Of a stretch of 64,000 nt of DNA, positions 53,382 through 61,304 are shown one piece after another. The DNA comes from Terrisporobacter glycolicus ATCC 14880 = DSM 1288 (GTDB lineage Bacteria > Bacillota > Clostridia > Peptostreptococcales > Peptostreptococcaceae), in NCBI RefSeq assembly GCF_036812735.1, contig NZ_CP117523.1, positions 3,720,001 through 3,784,000 on the forward strand, given 5' to 3'. How positions within the stretch are numbered: position 1 is the stretch's first letter; every line of letters starts with the position of its first letter. Below the pieces are notes generated by a model that had not been told where the DNA came from, ran no database searches, and was given only the letters and a program-made list of their open reading frames with translations. Made by a program: the position numbers and the translations under genes.

Positions 53382-54472
53382 TATACATTACCCCCTTTTG
53401 TTTTCTTTTGTTTCATTTTTATATATAACATTCTTAATCCATTACTTAATGCGATGAAGAATACTATTGATCCTATAACTATATTTATTACTTCTGATGG
53501 TGCTCCAACAGATTGCATTTTTATTCCACCATATTTAAATGCACCAAATAATAAGCCTGAGAATATTACTCCTATTGGATTACTGTTTGCTATTAATGCA
53601 ACAGCTATACCATCAAATCCATATCCTTCTTGTGCTGCAAGAACTGTTATATTATGAGTTACACCCATAACTTGTATTGCTCCTGCAACCCCCGCTAATA
53701 AACCTGCTATAGCCATAGATTTTAATATTGATTTTCCAACATCTATTCCAGCATATTCTGCTGCATCTTTATTGTGACCAACTGCTCTAAGTTCAAAACC
53801 TAAAGTAGTTTTTGTTAATATAAACCATATTGCAAATACTAGTACTATTGATATAATTATACCCCAGTTAACACTAGTAGCTGGTCCAACTAAACTTTTT
53901 AACCAATCTATACCTATACTTGCACTATCTTGTATGTTCACTGAAGCTTCACTATTGGGTACTGATATAAACGAACTTGATACCATGAAGTTACTTAAGT
54001 AAAAAGCAATCCAGTTTAACATTATTGTTGCTATAACTTCATTTATCCCAAACTTAGATTTTAGGAAGCCTGCTATAGAACCCCAAAGTCCTCCTGCAAG
54101 CCCTGCTAAAATTATTGTTAATGGAATATGAATTATAGCTGGTAAGTTAATACTATAGCCCACTACTGTTGCAACTAGTGCGCCTATTATAAATTGACCC
54201 TCTGCACCTATATTAAATAATCCTGTTTTAAAAGCAAAGGCTATAGAAAGACCTGTAAGAATATATGGTGTAGCCTTTATTATAGTCCATGCTATATATT
54301 TGGGCTTTCCAATTATACCTTCAATCATAGCTCCATAAGCTTCTATAGGACTGTTTCCTGAAATAATAAGAACTATTGCTCCAACAAGTAAACCTAGAAG
54401 GATTGATAAGAATGAAAACTTAACAGCATCATCTATAAAAGATTTTTTCTTACTTTTTAAGCTATTTTCCAT
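53381..54472 (-). CDS. Nucleoside-type ABC transporter permease 1 (NupB/YufP-like)
   Basis: A 363-residue permease starting MENSLKSKKKSFIDD, with a hydrophobic first helix and the FAFKTGLFNIGAEGQFIIGAL motif characteristic of this family. The coupling loop reads VGKSILKSMAIAGLLAGVAGAIQVMG. It pairs with permease 2. I use the ATG at 54,472, because AGGAGG is eight bases upstream. The GTG three codons earlier lies against that site. The start lies within the end of the ATPase gene (11-base overlap), so the two are translationally coupled. Confidence 0.92.
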   Translation of the reverse strand: MENSLKSKKKSFIDDAVKFSFLSILLGLLVGAIVLIISGNSPIEAYGAMIEGIIGKPKYIAWTIIKATPYILTGLSIAFAFKTGLFNIGAEGQFIIGALVATVVGYSINLPAIIHIPLTIILAGLAGGLWGSIAGFLKSKFGINEVIATIMLNWIAFYLSNFMVSSSFISVPNSEASVNIQDSASIGIDWLKSLVGPATSVNWGIIISIVLVFAIWFILTKTTLGFELRAVGHNKDAAEYAGIDVGKSILKSMAIAGLLAGVAGAIQVMGVTHNITVLAAQEGYGFDGIAVALIANSNPIGVIFSGLLFGAFKYGGIKMQSVGAPSEVINIVIGSIVFFIALSNGLRMLYIKMKQKKTKGGNV

Positions 54473-56033
54473 TACAGTCACCTCCTGCCATCATCATTCC
54501 AAGTGTATTTTCATCTGCATCTTTTGCATCTAATATACCCACTATTTGCCCTTCGTATATAACTGCTATTCTGTCAGAAACATTCATTACTTCATCAAGT
54601 TCTAATGATACTAAAAGAACTCCATTTCCTGCATCTCTTTGAGCAACTAATGATTTATGAACGAATTCAATAGCTCCTACGTCCAATCCTCTAGTTGGTT
54701 GTGTTGCTATCAATAGTTGTGGTTCATGACTATTTTCTCTAGAAGCTTCTATATTCGTTACTTCTCTACCTATAATTACTTTTTGTTGGTTACCACCAGA
54801 TAATCCTCTTGCCTTAGCATTAAGGTCATTTGGTCTAACATCAAATCTTTTAATTATTTCTTCAGCTTTTTTATTAATTGCTTCAGTATTTAATATTCCA
54901 TTTTTAGAATACTTCTTTTCTTTGTAGTTTTGTAAAACAATATTTTCCGCAACTGTATAATCTAAAACAAGACCTCTTTTTTGTCTATCTTCAGGAATAT
55001 TCTTTATACCTTTTTTGAATATTTGCTTTGGTTTGTTGTTTACTACTGTTTGCCCATTTATTTCTATAAGACCAGATTCAACTTTCCTAAGACCAGTAAG
55101 CGCTTCAACTAATTCTGATTGACCATTTCCATCTATTCCAGCTATCCCAAGTATTTCTCCTGCTTTTACTTCTAAAGATAACCCATCAACAACTCTTATT
55201 CTTCTATTGTCTTTTACTACTAAGTCTCTAATCGATAAAACTGTTTTAGTTGACCTTGCTTCTTTTTTGTCAACCTTGAAGTTAACTTCCCTACCTACCA
55301 TTTTTTCTGCCAAGTCATTTTCCGTTACGTCTGATACTTTTACAGTGTCTATGTATCTACCTCTTCTAATTACAGTACAGTGATCGGCTATAGATTTTAT
55401 TTCTTTAAGTTTATGAGTAATTATTATTACTGATTTTCCTTCTTTTGTTAAATTTCTTATAATATTAATAAGTTCTGTTATTTCTTGCGGAGTTAAAACT
55501 GCTGTAGGTTCATCAAGAATTAAGGTTTCTGCACCTCTATATAATGCCTTTAATATTTCAACTCTTTGTTGCATACCTACTGTTATATCTTCAATCCTAG
55601 CCACAGGATCAACGAATAATCCATATTTTGTCGATATTTCTTTAACATCCTCTATGGCTTTTTTCATATCTATAGCACCTGCATTTTTTGTTGGTTCTGT
55701 CCCTAATACTATATTTTCAGCTACTGTAAATGGTTGAACAAGCATAAAATGTTGATGAACCATACCTATACCTTTTGATATTGCTACATTTGGGTTGCTT
55801 ATATCTACTAATTCGCCATTAATATAAATCTCTCCTGATGTAGGATTATAAAGTCCATATAATATATTCATAAGAGTAGACTTACCTGCTCCATTTTCTC
55901 CTAAAAGCGCATGCACTTCTCCTTTATGCACAGTCAAATTAATGTTGTCATTTGCTATGAAGTCGCCGAATTTCTTAGTTATATTTTTCATTTCAACAAC
56001 TTTTTGACTGTAGTCGATGCTATTGTTATTCAT
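54462..56033 (-). CDS. Nucleoside-type ABC transporter ATPase, duplicated domain (NupA/YufO-like)
   Basis: A 523-residue protein with two ABC ATPase domains in tandem. Domain 1 has Walker A GENGAGKST (near residue 47) and LILDEPTAVLTPQE. Domain 2 (from about residue 265) has a degenerate Walker A GIDGNGQSEL, a signature region ARGLSGGNQQKVIIGRE, and LLIATQPTRGLDVGA, in which Walker B is altered. This asymmetric arrangement is normal for sugar/nucleoside (RbsA-like, Nup) ATPases. It is the first gene of a three-gene unit ATPase-permease-permease, separated from the binding-protein gene by ~400 bp containing a promoter and a structured leader. AAGGAGGGC precedes the ATG. Confidence 0.93.
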   Translation of the reverse strand: MNNNSIDYSQKVVEMKNITKKFGDFIANDNINLTVHKGEVHALLGENGAGKSTLMNILYGLYNPTSGEIYINGELVDISNPNVAISKGIGMVHQHFMLVQPFTVAENIVLGTEPTKNAGAIDMKKAIEDVKEISTKYGLFVDPVARIEDITVGMQQRVEILKALYRGAETLILDEPTAVLTPQEITELINIIRNLTKEGKSVIIITHKLKEIKSIADHCTVIRRGRYIDTVKVSDVTENDLAEKMVGREVNFKVDKKEARSTKTVLSIRDLVVKDNRRIRVVDGLSLEVKAGEILGIAGIDGNGQSELVEALTGLRKVESGLIEINGQTVVNNKPKQIFKKGIKNIPEDRQKRGLVLDYTVAENIVLQNYKEKKYSKNGILNTEAINKKAEEIIKRFDVRPNDLNAKARGLSGGNQQKVIIGREVTNIEASRENSHEPQLLIATQPTRGLDVGAIEFVHKSLVAQRDAGNGVLLVSLELDEVMNVSDRIAVIYEGQIVGILDAKDADENTLGMMMAGGDCNGK

Positions 56034-56073
56034 AGCTTTCTTTGCCCTCCTTGTCTGACCATATTTTTCATAA

Positions 56074-56108
56074 TAAAAAACGGATAATATATCTATATAT
56101 TATCCATA
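56074..56108 (-). terminator. Intrinsic terminator in the leader of the nucleoside transporter ATPase gene
   Basis: Minus-strand stem GGATAATA/TATTATCC (8 bp) with an 11-nt loop, followed by G and six T. It lies 41 bp upstream of the start codon and immediately after the 12-bp P1-like helix, so it sits where a riboswitch expression platform would. Confidence 0.7.
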
Positions 56109-56252
56109 AATCATATAATCTATTTGTTAAGCCAAATTAATTTTTCTAGATTTCACATTTATAAGATAAAATATTATATGATTTTTAACCGTTTTGATTG
56201 TTAATTAGTGTATCACTTAAATATTATTTTGTAATTAGTGTACAACATTTAA
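56109..56252 (-). promoter_or_regulatory. Structured leader RNA (candidate riboswitch) of the nucleoside transporter ATPase gene
   Basis: Between the promoter and the terminator the leader has a perfect 12-bp inverted repeat: 56,173-56,184 with 56,111-56,122. It encloses 50 bases that can form two small helices (TTTAT/ATAAA and ATTTG/CAAAT with loop GCTTAA). A closing helix around a multi-branch core directly before a terminator is the layout of an aptamer plus expression platform. It does not match the purine, preQ1, 2'-dG or other consensus I know. Two 11-bp direct repeats lie 5' of it. Confidence 0.45.
56202..56242 (-). repeat. 11-bp direct repeats downstream of the nucleoside transporter promoter
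   Basis: TAATTAGTGTA occurs at 56,202-56,212 and 56,232-56,242, exactly 30 bp apart (about three helical turns), at roughly +11 to +51 of the predicted transcript. The second copy is part of an imperfect dyad TGTA-N7-TACA. Spacing on one face of the helix suggests a repressor operator. Confidence 0.55.
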
Positions 56253-56259
56253 CTAAATA

Positions 56260-56288
56260 ATTATATCATTTTGTATACTTTTTGCCAA
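56260..56288 (-). promoter_or_regulatory. Sigma-A promoter of the ATPase-permease-permease unit
   Basis: -35 TTGGCA (56,283-56,288) and consensus -10 TATAAT (56,260-56,265) with a 17-bp spacer on the minus strand. Predicted transcription start near 56,253. Confidence 0.75.
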
Positions 56289-56355
56289 CATTTATAATAA
56301 TTTACCATATTTTTATTATATGTATTACATTATTTATTATAGTTGAATAGTATAT

Positions 56356-56400
56356 CAAAAAAATATTCCACCAGAGAATATATATTCTTTGGTGGAATAT
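56356..56400 (-). terminator. Rho-independent terminator after the BMP lipoprotein gene
   Basis: Minus-strand ATATTCCACC, ~18-nt interior with further pairing, GGTGGAATAT, followed by seven T. It separates the binding-protein gene from the transporter unit, although both clearly belong to one system. Confidence 0.85.
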
Positions 56401-56429
56401 GTATTTTAAGAATTTATACCCTAGGATTT

Positions 56430-57464
56430 TTATTTTTCGTATAATTCTTTGTATTCTTTATCAGTTGCTGGAACTTTTATTTTTCCGTCAACTATTTCTT
56501 TTGTTTTATCTTTAACATATTCTAATACATCAGCCGGAACATTTTTGTCTGAAGTTGGAGCTATACCAACGCCTCCTGTTGCTAATGAACCTATTATAAC
56601 TTCACCTGATTTGTAAGATCCATCAACAAATGATTTTGCTAAGTTACCAACAGCAACATCTATATTTTTCATAGCTGAAGTTATTACGTTATCTGGAGCT
56701 AATGAGTTTTGGTCTCTATCAACACCTATAGCCATTTTTCCATTTTCCTTAACTGATTCTATAGCACCAGTTCCAACAGCACCTGCAGCTGGGAATACTA
56801 CGTCTACACCATTTTTAATCATTGAGTTCGCTATAGATTTTCCTAAAGCTTGATCAGAGAAGCTATTTGCATATTGCACTGATATTTTTGCTTTTGGGTT
56901 AGCATCTTTAACACCAGCTTTAAATCCATTTTCGAATTTAGATATAACTACACCCTTCATACCACCTATAAAACCAACTTTGTTAGTTTTTGTCATCTTA
57001 CCAGCTATTAATCCTGTTAAGTAAGAAGAAGCGTTATCTTCAAATAATAAAGAAGTTACATTTTCTGGTTGTTTTTCGTAAGCGAAATCTATTATTGCAA
57101 ATTGTTGCTTTGGATAAGCCTTAGATGCCTTTTCTATAGCTTTATCTAATTTATATCCAACACCTATTATTAAGTCCATTTCTTGATCTATAAATTGATC
57201 TATATTTGAATCATAATCTGAGTCTTGTTTTGATTCTAAAACTTTGACTTCAATTTTATCTTTTCCTAATTCTTTTTCAACTGCTTGTAAACCTTCCCAT
57301 GAAGATTGGTTGAATGATTCATCATGAACTCCACCAACATCAGTTATCATACCTACTTTTACTACCTTCTTTGATGCTTCATCTTTATTAGACCCACATC
57401 CAACTAATAATCCTACAGACATTACCATTGTTAGTGATAAAGCTACTAATTTTTTTAATTTCAT
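56430..57464 (-). CDS. BMP-family nucleoside-binding lipoprotein (BmpA/PnrA-like)
   Basis: A 344-residue lipoprotein. Signal peptide residues 1-22 end in the lipobox VGLLVGC, giving an acylated cysteine at C23. The mature part has the BMP/PnrA fold: KVGMITDVGGVHDESFNQSSWEGLQ at the start (the Asp and Asn bind the nucleoside ribose and base in PnrA), NKVGFIGGMKGVVISKFENGFKAGV in the hinge, and FPAAGAVGTGAIESVKENGKMAIGVDRDQ near residue 225. It supplies nucleosides to the ABC transporter encoded downstream. It has its own transcription unit, allowing it to be made in excess. GAGGAGGG precedes the ATG. Confidence 0.94.
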   Translation of the reverse strand: MKLKKLVALSLTMVMSVGLLVGCGSNKDEASKKVVKVGMITDVGGVHDESFNQSSWEGLQAVEKELGKDKIEVKVLESKQDSDYDSNIDQFIDQEMDLIIGVGYKLDKAIEKASKAYPKQQFAIIDFAYEKQPENVTSLLFEDNASSYLTGLIAGKMTKTNKVGFIGGMKGVVISKFENGFKAGVKDANPKAKISVQYANSFSDQALGKSIANSMIKNGVDVVFPAAGAVGTGAIESVKENGKMAIGVDRDQNSLAPDNVITSAMKNIDVAVGNLAKSFVDGSYKSGEVIIGSLATGGVGIAPTSDKNVPADVLEYVKDKTKEIVDGKIKVPATDKEYKELYEK

Positions 57465-57513
57465 AAGTCCCTCCTCAAAAATATAAATATTTCTTCTCTT
57501 ATGTTTTTTATTT

Positions 57514-57605
57514 TATACTATTTTTGATATTTTATCTATACTATTTTGAATTTTTTTTACATTTTTCATCAAATTATGGGTTATTATTCTAAATATGCTA
57601 TACTA
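57514..57605. repeat. Repeated TATACTA elements upstream of the BMP lipoprotein gene
   Basis: TATACTA occurs at 57,514-57,520, 57,537-57,543 and 57,599-57,605. The first two lie in a longer direct repeat (TATACTATTTT, 23-bp period). A CodY-box-like 15-mer (57,561-57,575) with three mismatches to the consensus lies between. These may be regulatory sites, but AT-richness makes chance similarity possible. Confidence 0.35.
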
Positions 57606-57698
57606 TATTATAATTTATTTACATATTAATGTTTTATTTACAGAATATTTTTACATTTTATTACATATTTATACATATTTTCCTGAATATTTTTACAT

Positions 57699-57723
57699 AA
57701 AAAAAAGAGGTCATTAATACCTC
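57699..57723 (-). terminator. Rho-independent terminator after degV
   Basis: Minus-strand GAGGT-ATTAATG-ACCTC followed by eight T, starting 10 bases after the degV stop codon. Confidence 0.8.
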
Positions 57724-57733
57724 CTTCATTTAT

Positions 57734-58579
57734 CTATTTCTTAAATACTAATATTCCACCTACACCAGGACCTGAATGCGCCCCAACACAAGTTCCTATT
57801 ATAAAATATCCTATTTTTTTAGGTTTGAAAACTTCTTTAGCTATTTCAGTAAGCTTTTCTCTTTCTTTTAAATCATCACTATATCCTATGTAAACTTCTT
57901 CTTGCTCCAAATCGTCCCCTAATCTTTCCTTTATACATTCAATCATTTTATTTAATACGTTTTTCTTACCTCTTACTTGGCCAACTTGAGAAACTAATCC
58001 GTCCTTAACCTCTAATATAGGTTTTATATTTAATAAACTACCTACAGTTGCCTTAGTAGAAGATATTCTTCCACCTTTTTTTAGATATTCTAAAGTATCT
58101 ACTGAGAACATAAGAACATATTTTTCTTTAATTTCATCTAATACCTTAAACACTTCTTCTATTGTTTTACCTTCATTTATCATTTCAGCTGCTTTAACGA
58201 CAAAGAAACCTGCCCCAAAAGTTAAATTATTACTATCATATATATATATTTCTCCTTCAGTATCATTTTTAGCCATTATAGCACTTTGACATGTACCTGT
58301 AGCTGCTGCCGATCCTGATATATATAATATTTTTTTACCATCTTTTGTATATTTATCAAAAATTTCTTTAAATTGAGCATAAGTGGCTTGAGAGGTTTTT
58401 GGATATGCATTTTCCTCCCTTAAAATTCTATAAAATTCCTCTGGTTGCATATCTATACCGTCTCTGTATTCTTTTTCATTAAGTATAACCGTTAGTGGTA
58501 CCACATCTATGTCATACTTTTCTAAGTATTCTTTGTTAACATCAGATAAACTATCACATATTATTTTAATCTCATTCAT
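57734..58579 (-). CDS. DegV family fatty-acid-binding protein
   Basis: A 281-residue cytosolic protein of the DegV/FakB family. The N-terminal domain reads KIICDSLSDVNKEYLEKYDIDVVPLTVILNEKEYRDGIDM, and the fatty-acid carboxylate-binding region is PKTSQATYAQF plus YISGSAAATGTCQSA. The end GTCVGAHSGPGVGGILVFKK includes the conserved HxGPG motif. Such proteins present fatty acids to the kinase FakA. FakA is not in this window, so the lipid role is inferred from the family. It lies 30 nt downstream of trmL and has a GAGGAGATTAA ribosome binding site. Confidence 0.92.
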   Translation of the reverse strand: MNEIKIICDSLSDVNKEYLEKYDIDVVPLTVILNEKEYRDGIDMQPEEFYRILREENAYPKTSQATYAQFKEIFDKYTKDGKKILYISGSAAATGTCQSAIMAKNDTEGEIYIYDSNNLTFGAGFFVVKAAEMINEGKTIEEVFKVLDEIKEKYVLMFSVDTLEYLKKGGRISSTKATVGSLLNIKPILEVKDGLVSQVGQVRGKKNVLNKMIECIKERLGDDLEQEEVYIGYSDDLKEREKLTEIAKEVFKPKKIGYFIIGTCVGAHSGPGVGGILVFKK

Positions 58580-58609
58580 CTCGTTAATCTCCTCTCTTTG
58601 TCATTATAA

Positions 58610-59080
58610 TTATCTCATATTCGGATAACCAATTTGTCTTAAAGCTTCATAAACAACTATAGCAACTGAATTTGATAAATTTAAAGATCTTGCTTTTTCT
58701 AACTTTACCATAGGTATTCTCATACATGTTTCTTTATTTTCTGCTAATAGAGTTTCTGGTAGTCCCTTTGTTTCTTTTCCAAAAACTAAAAAGCAACCGT
58801 CCTCAAATTTCATATCTGAATGAGATTGATCTGTTTTAGTGGTAGAATAGAAATACTTTCCTTCAGGATATTTTTCAAATAACTCCTCTAAGCTATCATA
58901 GTATCTTATATCAGATATATCCCAATAATCTAATCCACTTCTTTTTAAATATTTATCTTCCAATGAAAAACCTAGAGGTCTTATTAAATGCAACGTTGCA
59001 CCTGTATTGGCGCAAGTTCTTATTATATTACCTGTATTTTGAGGTATTTCAGGTTCTACTAATACTACGTTTATTGACAT
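58610..59080 (-). CDS. trmL: tRNA (cytidine(34)-2'-O)-methyltransferase
   Basis: A 156-residue minimal SPOUT methyltransferase. SpoU motifs are all present: VLVEPEIPQNTGNIIRTCANTGATLHLIRPLGF (motif 1), CFLVFGKETKGLPE (motif 2), and IPMVKLEKARSLNLSNSVAIVVYEALRQ (motif 3, knot). It methylates the wobble nucleotide of tRNA-Leu isoacceptors. Length equals E. coli TrmL (157). A TGTTATAAT extended -10 promoter lies about 75 bp upstream. ACGGAGGAG precedes the ATG. Confidence 0.95.
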   Translation of the reverse strand: MSINVVLVEPEIPQNTGNIIRTCANTGATLHLIRPLGFSLEDKYLKRSGLDYWDISDIRYYDSLEELFEKYPEGKYFYSTTKTDQSHSDMKFEDGCFLVFGKETKGLPETLLAENKETCMRIPMVKLEKARSLNLSNSVAIVVYEALRQIGYPNMR

Positions 59081-59129
59081 AACGCTCCTCCGTTTAAATT
59101 ACTAGTATATAAATTTGGCTTAATTTTAA

Positions 59130-59187
59130 GCAACTTTAATATTTTCCTAAATACATTATAACAGAAAATGCTTTTAATTAAAGTTGC
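59130..59187 (+). other. 13-bp inverted repeat with plus-strand T-run around the trmL promoter
   Basis: AAGCAACTTTAAT (about 59,129-59,141) and ATTAAAGTTGCTT (about 59,176-59,188) are perfect inverted repeats enclosing ~34 bases, followed on the plus strand by TTTTTT. The enclosed DNA holds the extended -10 TGTTATAAT (minus strand, -10 hexamer 59,155-59,160) that probably drives trmL. The repeat may end antisense transcripts or be an operator dyad. Confidence 0.4.
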
Positions 59188-59197
59188 TTTTTTGACC

Positions 59198-60535
59198 TTA
59201 CTTTCTTAACTCTCTTGTTCCATATACAATAATTCTGTCTTGAGAAGGATAATAACTTTCACCTATATATTCTGTTTTGCTTCCCAATGTGCTTTTATAC
59301 ACCCTATAAGTTTGAACTTTATATCCTTTTCTACCTTCTTGTTCTATAGCTTTTACACCAAGCTCATACTTTTCACTATTTTTTCTAATTGTTCTATTAT
59401 GAAGTATATCCGTAGTTTCTGTTATAATTTCAATATCTTTATAATCTTTTTTATTTCCATAAATGGTACAAACAATCTTATTACCTATAATCTGATTGTG
59501 TATTAAAATAGGACTATCAAATTTATTTGAAAATTTTAAGTCTATAGTTCCACCTGATACAGTAGCATCTCTTCCCTTTTCAATATAAGGACTTGGTATG
59601 GAATGGTTTCTCACATTAACAATCTTCATGCCAGAATATAAAGCTGCATTATAAATAGTGCTCGATACTTGACACATACCTCCTCCTATTCCTTTTTCTT
59701 GTTTTCCATTTACTATTACAGGAGCTTCCTTTAAATACTTATTAATATGAGATTTTTGTATATATGAATTAAAAGAAAATAGTTCTCCTTTGTCTAATAA
59801 TATATTGCTCGTGGCATTTGCTGCTAATTTAATATTATTTGATCTATTATAATTATTAGCATTAAAGTAAGTTTCAAAACTTCCTAAAGACGTATTAATT
59901 TTACTTAAATCATTATAAGAATAAAATGGCTTAACTGATGAAGTAGGTATAATTTCATCTTTATTGTCTAGGTCTTTTATTTTTTTAATTATTGTATTTT
60001 TTAATTGGTCTTTATTTAATTCATAACCATCTTTTTCTTTAGTTACAATAATTTTGCCATTTACTATTCTTATAGTTGCACTTTTAGGTTTTATATATAT
60101 TTTTTTATTCAACTCTTTTAAATATTTATCTAATTTTTTTTCATCATAAGTAATACTATAATCTAGTATTATCTTTTTCCCCATAGTCAAACTACTTTTA
60201 GTCTTTATATTAGTTATAATCCCTTTATCTCTGCCAATATTATATGCTTTCTCAACTACCTCTTTTACATCATAATCTGTTCCTATATTCTCTTTAGAAA
60301 AAACATATTTTTTCCCATTAAAATTCAACACAAAAGAATTATTATCATCAAGTATTTTATTGATTTTCACCTCAGCTTCTTCTTTTGTTAAATTAGATAA
60401 ATCAACATCTCTAACATAAATATTTTTGTGTATTTTTCCTTCAAGTTCAATTGCATTACTTAAGACTACATCGCTTAAGGATACAATTAATAATGATAAA
60501 AATATTGCAATCTTAAGTCTTTTCAATAGTATCAT
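59198..60535 (-). CDS. VanW/YoaR-type envelope protein with peptidoglycan-binding-like domain
   Basis: A 445-residue exported or membrane-anchored protein. Residues ~5-27 form an uncleaved signal anchor (LKIAIFLSLLIVSLSDVVLS). A repeat-like region follows (PG_binding_4 type, KNIYVRDVDLSNLTKEEAEVKINKIL...), then the VanW domain from about residue 215 (LLDKGELFSFNSYIQKS, GIGGGMCQVSSTIYNAAL, VRNHSIPSPYIEKGRDATVS). The C-terminal ~70 residues resemble a G5-like region. VanW proteins are common in clostridial envelopes, and their activity is not established. Its ATG overlaps the nth stop codon (ATGA), with AAGGA five bases upstream. Confidence 0.88.
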   Translation of the reverse strand: MILLKRLKIAIFLSLLIVSLSDVVLSNAIELEGKIHKNIYVRDVDLSNLTKEEAEVKINKILDDNNSFVLNFNGKKYVFSKENIGTDYDVKEVVEKAYNIGRDKGIITNIKTKSSLTMGKKIILDYSITYDEKKLDKYLKELNKKIYIKPKSATIRIVNGKIIVTKEKDGYELNKDQLKNTIIKKIKDLDNKDEIIPTSSVKPFYSYNDLSKINTSLGSFETYFNANNYNRSNNIKLAANATSNILLDKGELFSFNSYIQKSHINKYLKEAPVIVNGKQEKGIGGGMCQVSSTIYNAALYSGMKIVNVRNHSIPSPYIEKGRDATVSGGTIDLKFSNKFDSPILIHNQIIGNKIVCTIYGNKKDYKDIEIITETTDILHNRTIRKNSEKYELGVKAIEQEGRKGYKVQTYRVYKSTLGSKTEYIGESYYPSQDRIIVYGTRELRK

Positions 60536-61158
60536 TCCCTTCCTTGATAAAAATCACAATCATCTTTTATTGGACATAACTCACATTCTGGTTTTCTTGC
60601 CTTACACATTCTCCTACCATGAAATATTAATACATGATGAGAATGAGACCACCTGTGTTTTGGTATAACATCCATAAGAGCAAACTCAGTTTTTTCTGGA
60701 GTTTTTGTATGAACTATACCTATCCTATTTGAAACCCTAAAAACATGTGTATCTACCGCTATTGCATCTTTGTTGAATGCATTGCTCAATACTACATCTG
60801 CTGTTTTTCTTCCTACTCCAGGAAGTTTTGTTAATTCTTCTAAAGTATCTGGAACTTCACCATTATAATCTCTACATATCATTTCTGATGTTGCCTTGAT
60901 TTTTTTACTTTTACTTTTATAAAGACCACATGTTTTTATTTCTTCCATTATTTTTTCTTCAGACAAATTTGCAAAATCCTCTGGCGTATTATACTTCCTA
61001 AAAAGTTTTCTTGTTACCATATTAACTCTAACATCAGTACACTGCGCAGATAATATAGTAGCTATTAATAATTCAAAAGCTGTAGTGTGCTCTAATTCAC
61101 AATGAGCATCTGGATAAATTTCCTCTAACTTGTCTAATATTTCATTTACATCTTTCAT
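60532..61158 (-). CDS. nth: Endonuclease III (DNA glycosylase/AP lyase)
   Basis: A 208-residue base-excision repair enzyme. The helix-hairpin-helix ELTKLPGVGRKTADVVLSNAF includes the catalytic lysine, the catalytic Asp lies in VDTHVFRVSNRIGI, and the C-terminal 4Fe-4S loop has the exact spacing C-x6-C-x2-C-x5-C (CKARKPECELCPIKDDC). It removes oxidised pyrimidines. Length matches E. coli Nth (211). It is translationally coupled to the VanW-type gene by the ATGA overlap. AAGGGGGAAAA precedes the start. Confidence 0.96.
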   Translation of the reverse strand: MKDVNEILDKLEEIYPDAHCELEHTTAFELLIATILSAQCTDVRVNMVTRKLFRKYNTPEDFANLSEEKIMEEIKTCGLYKSKSKKIKATSEMICRDYNGEVPDTLEELTKLPGVGRKTADVVLSNAFNKDAIAVDTHVFRVSNRIGIVHTKTPEKTEFALMDVIPKHRWSHSHHVLIFHGRRMCKARKPECELCPIKDDCDFYQGRE

Positions 61159-61259
61159 TTATTTTCCCCCTTATTTTATCTTTTACTTTTATTATCTATC
61201 AAATTAGTCAATCTATAACAAAGTAATAATTCTCAATTTTTTGATTTTTTGTATTAAAA

Positions 61260-61290
61260 AAGCAAAAACTTATTAAGTTCTTGCTTTCTA
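61260..61290 (-). terminator. Rho-independent terminator after the Lon-like protease gene
   Basis: Minus-strand AAGCAAGAACTT-AA-TAAGTTTTTGCTT followed by TTTT. It starts 15 bases after the stop codon. Confidence 0.8.
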
Positions 61291-61304
61291 TTATATCAAT
61301 TCAT

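Noticed and set aside
56109-56252. Purine riboswitch in front of the nucleoside transporter
   Set aside because: The overall layout is similar, but the conserved aptamer core bases and the two kissing loops of the purine class are missing, so I list it only as an unassigned structured leader.
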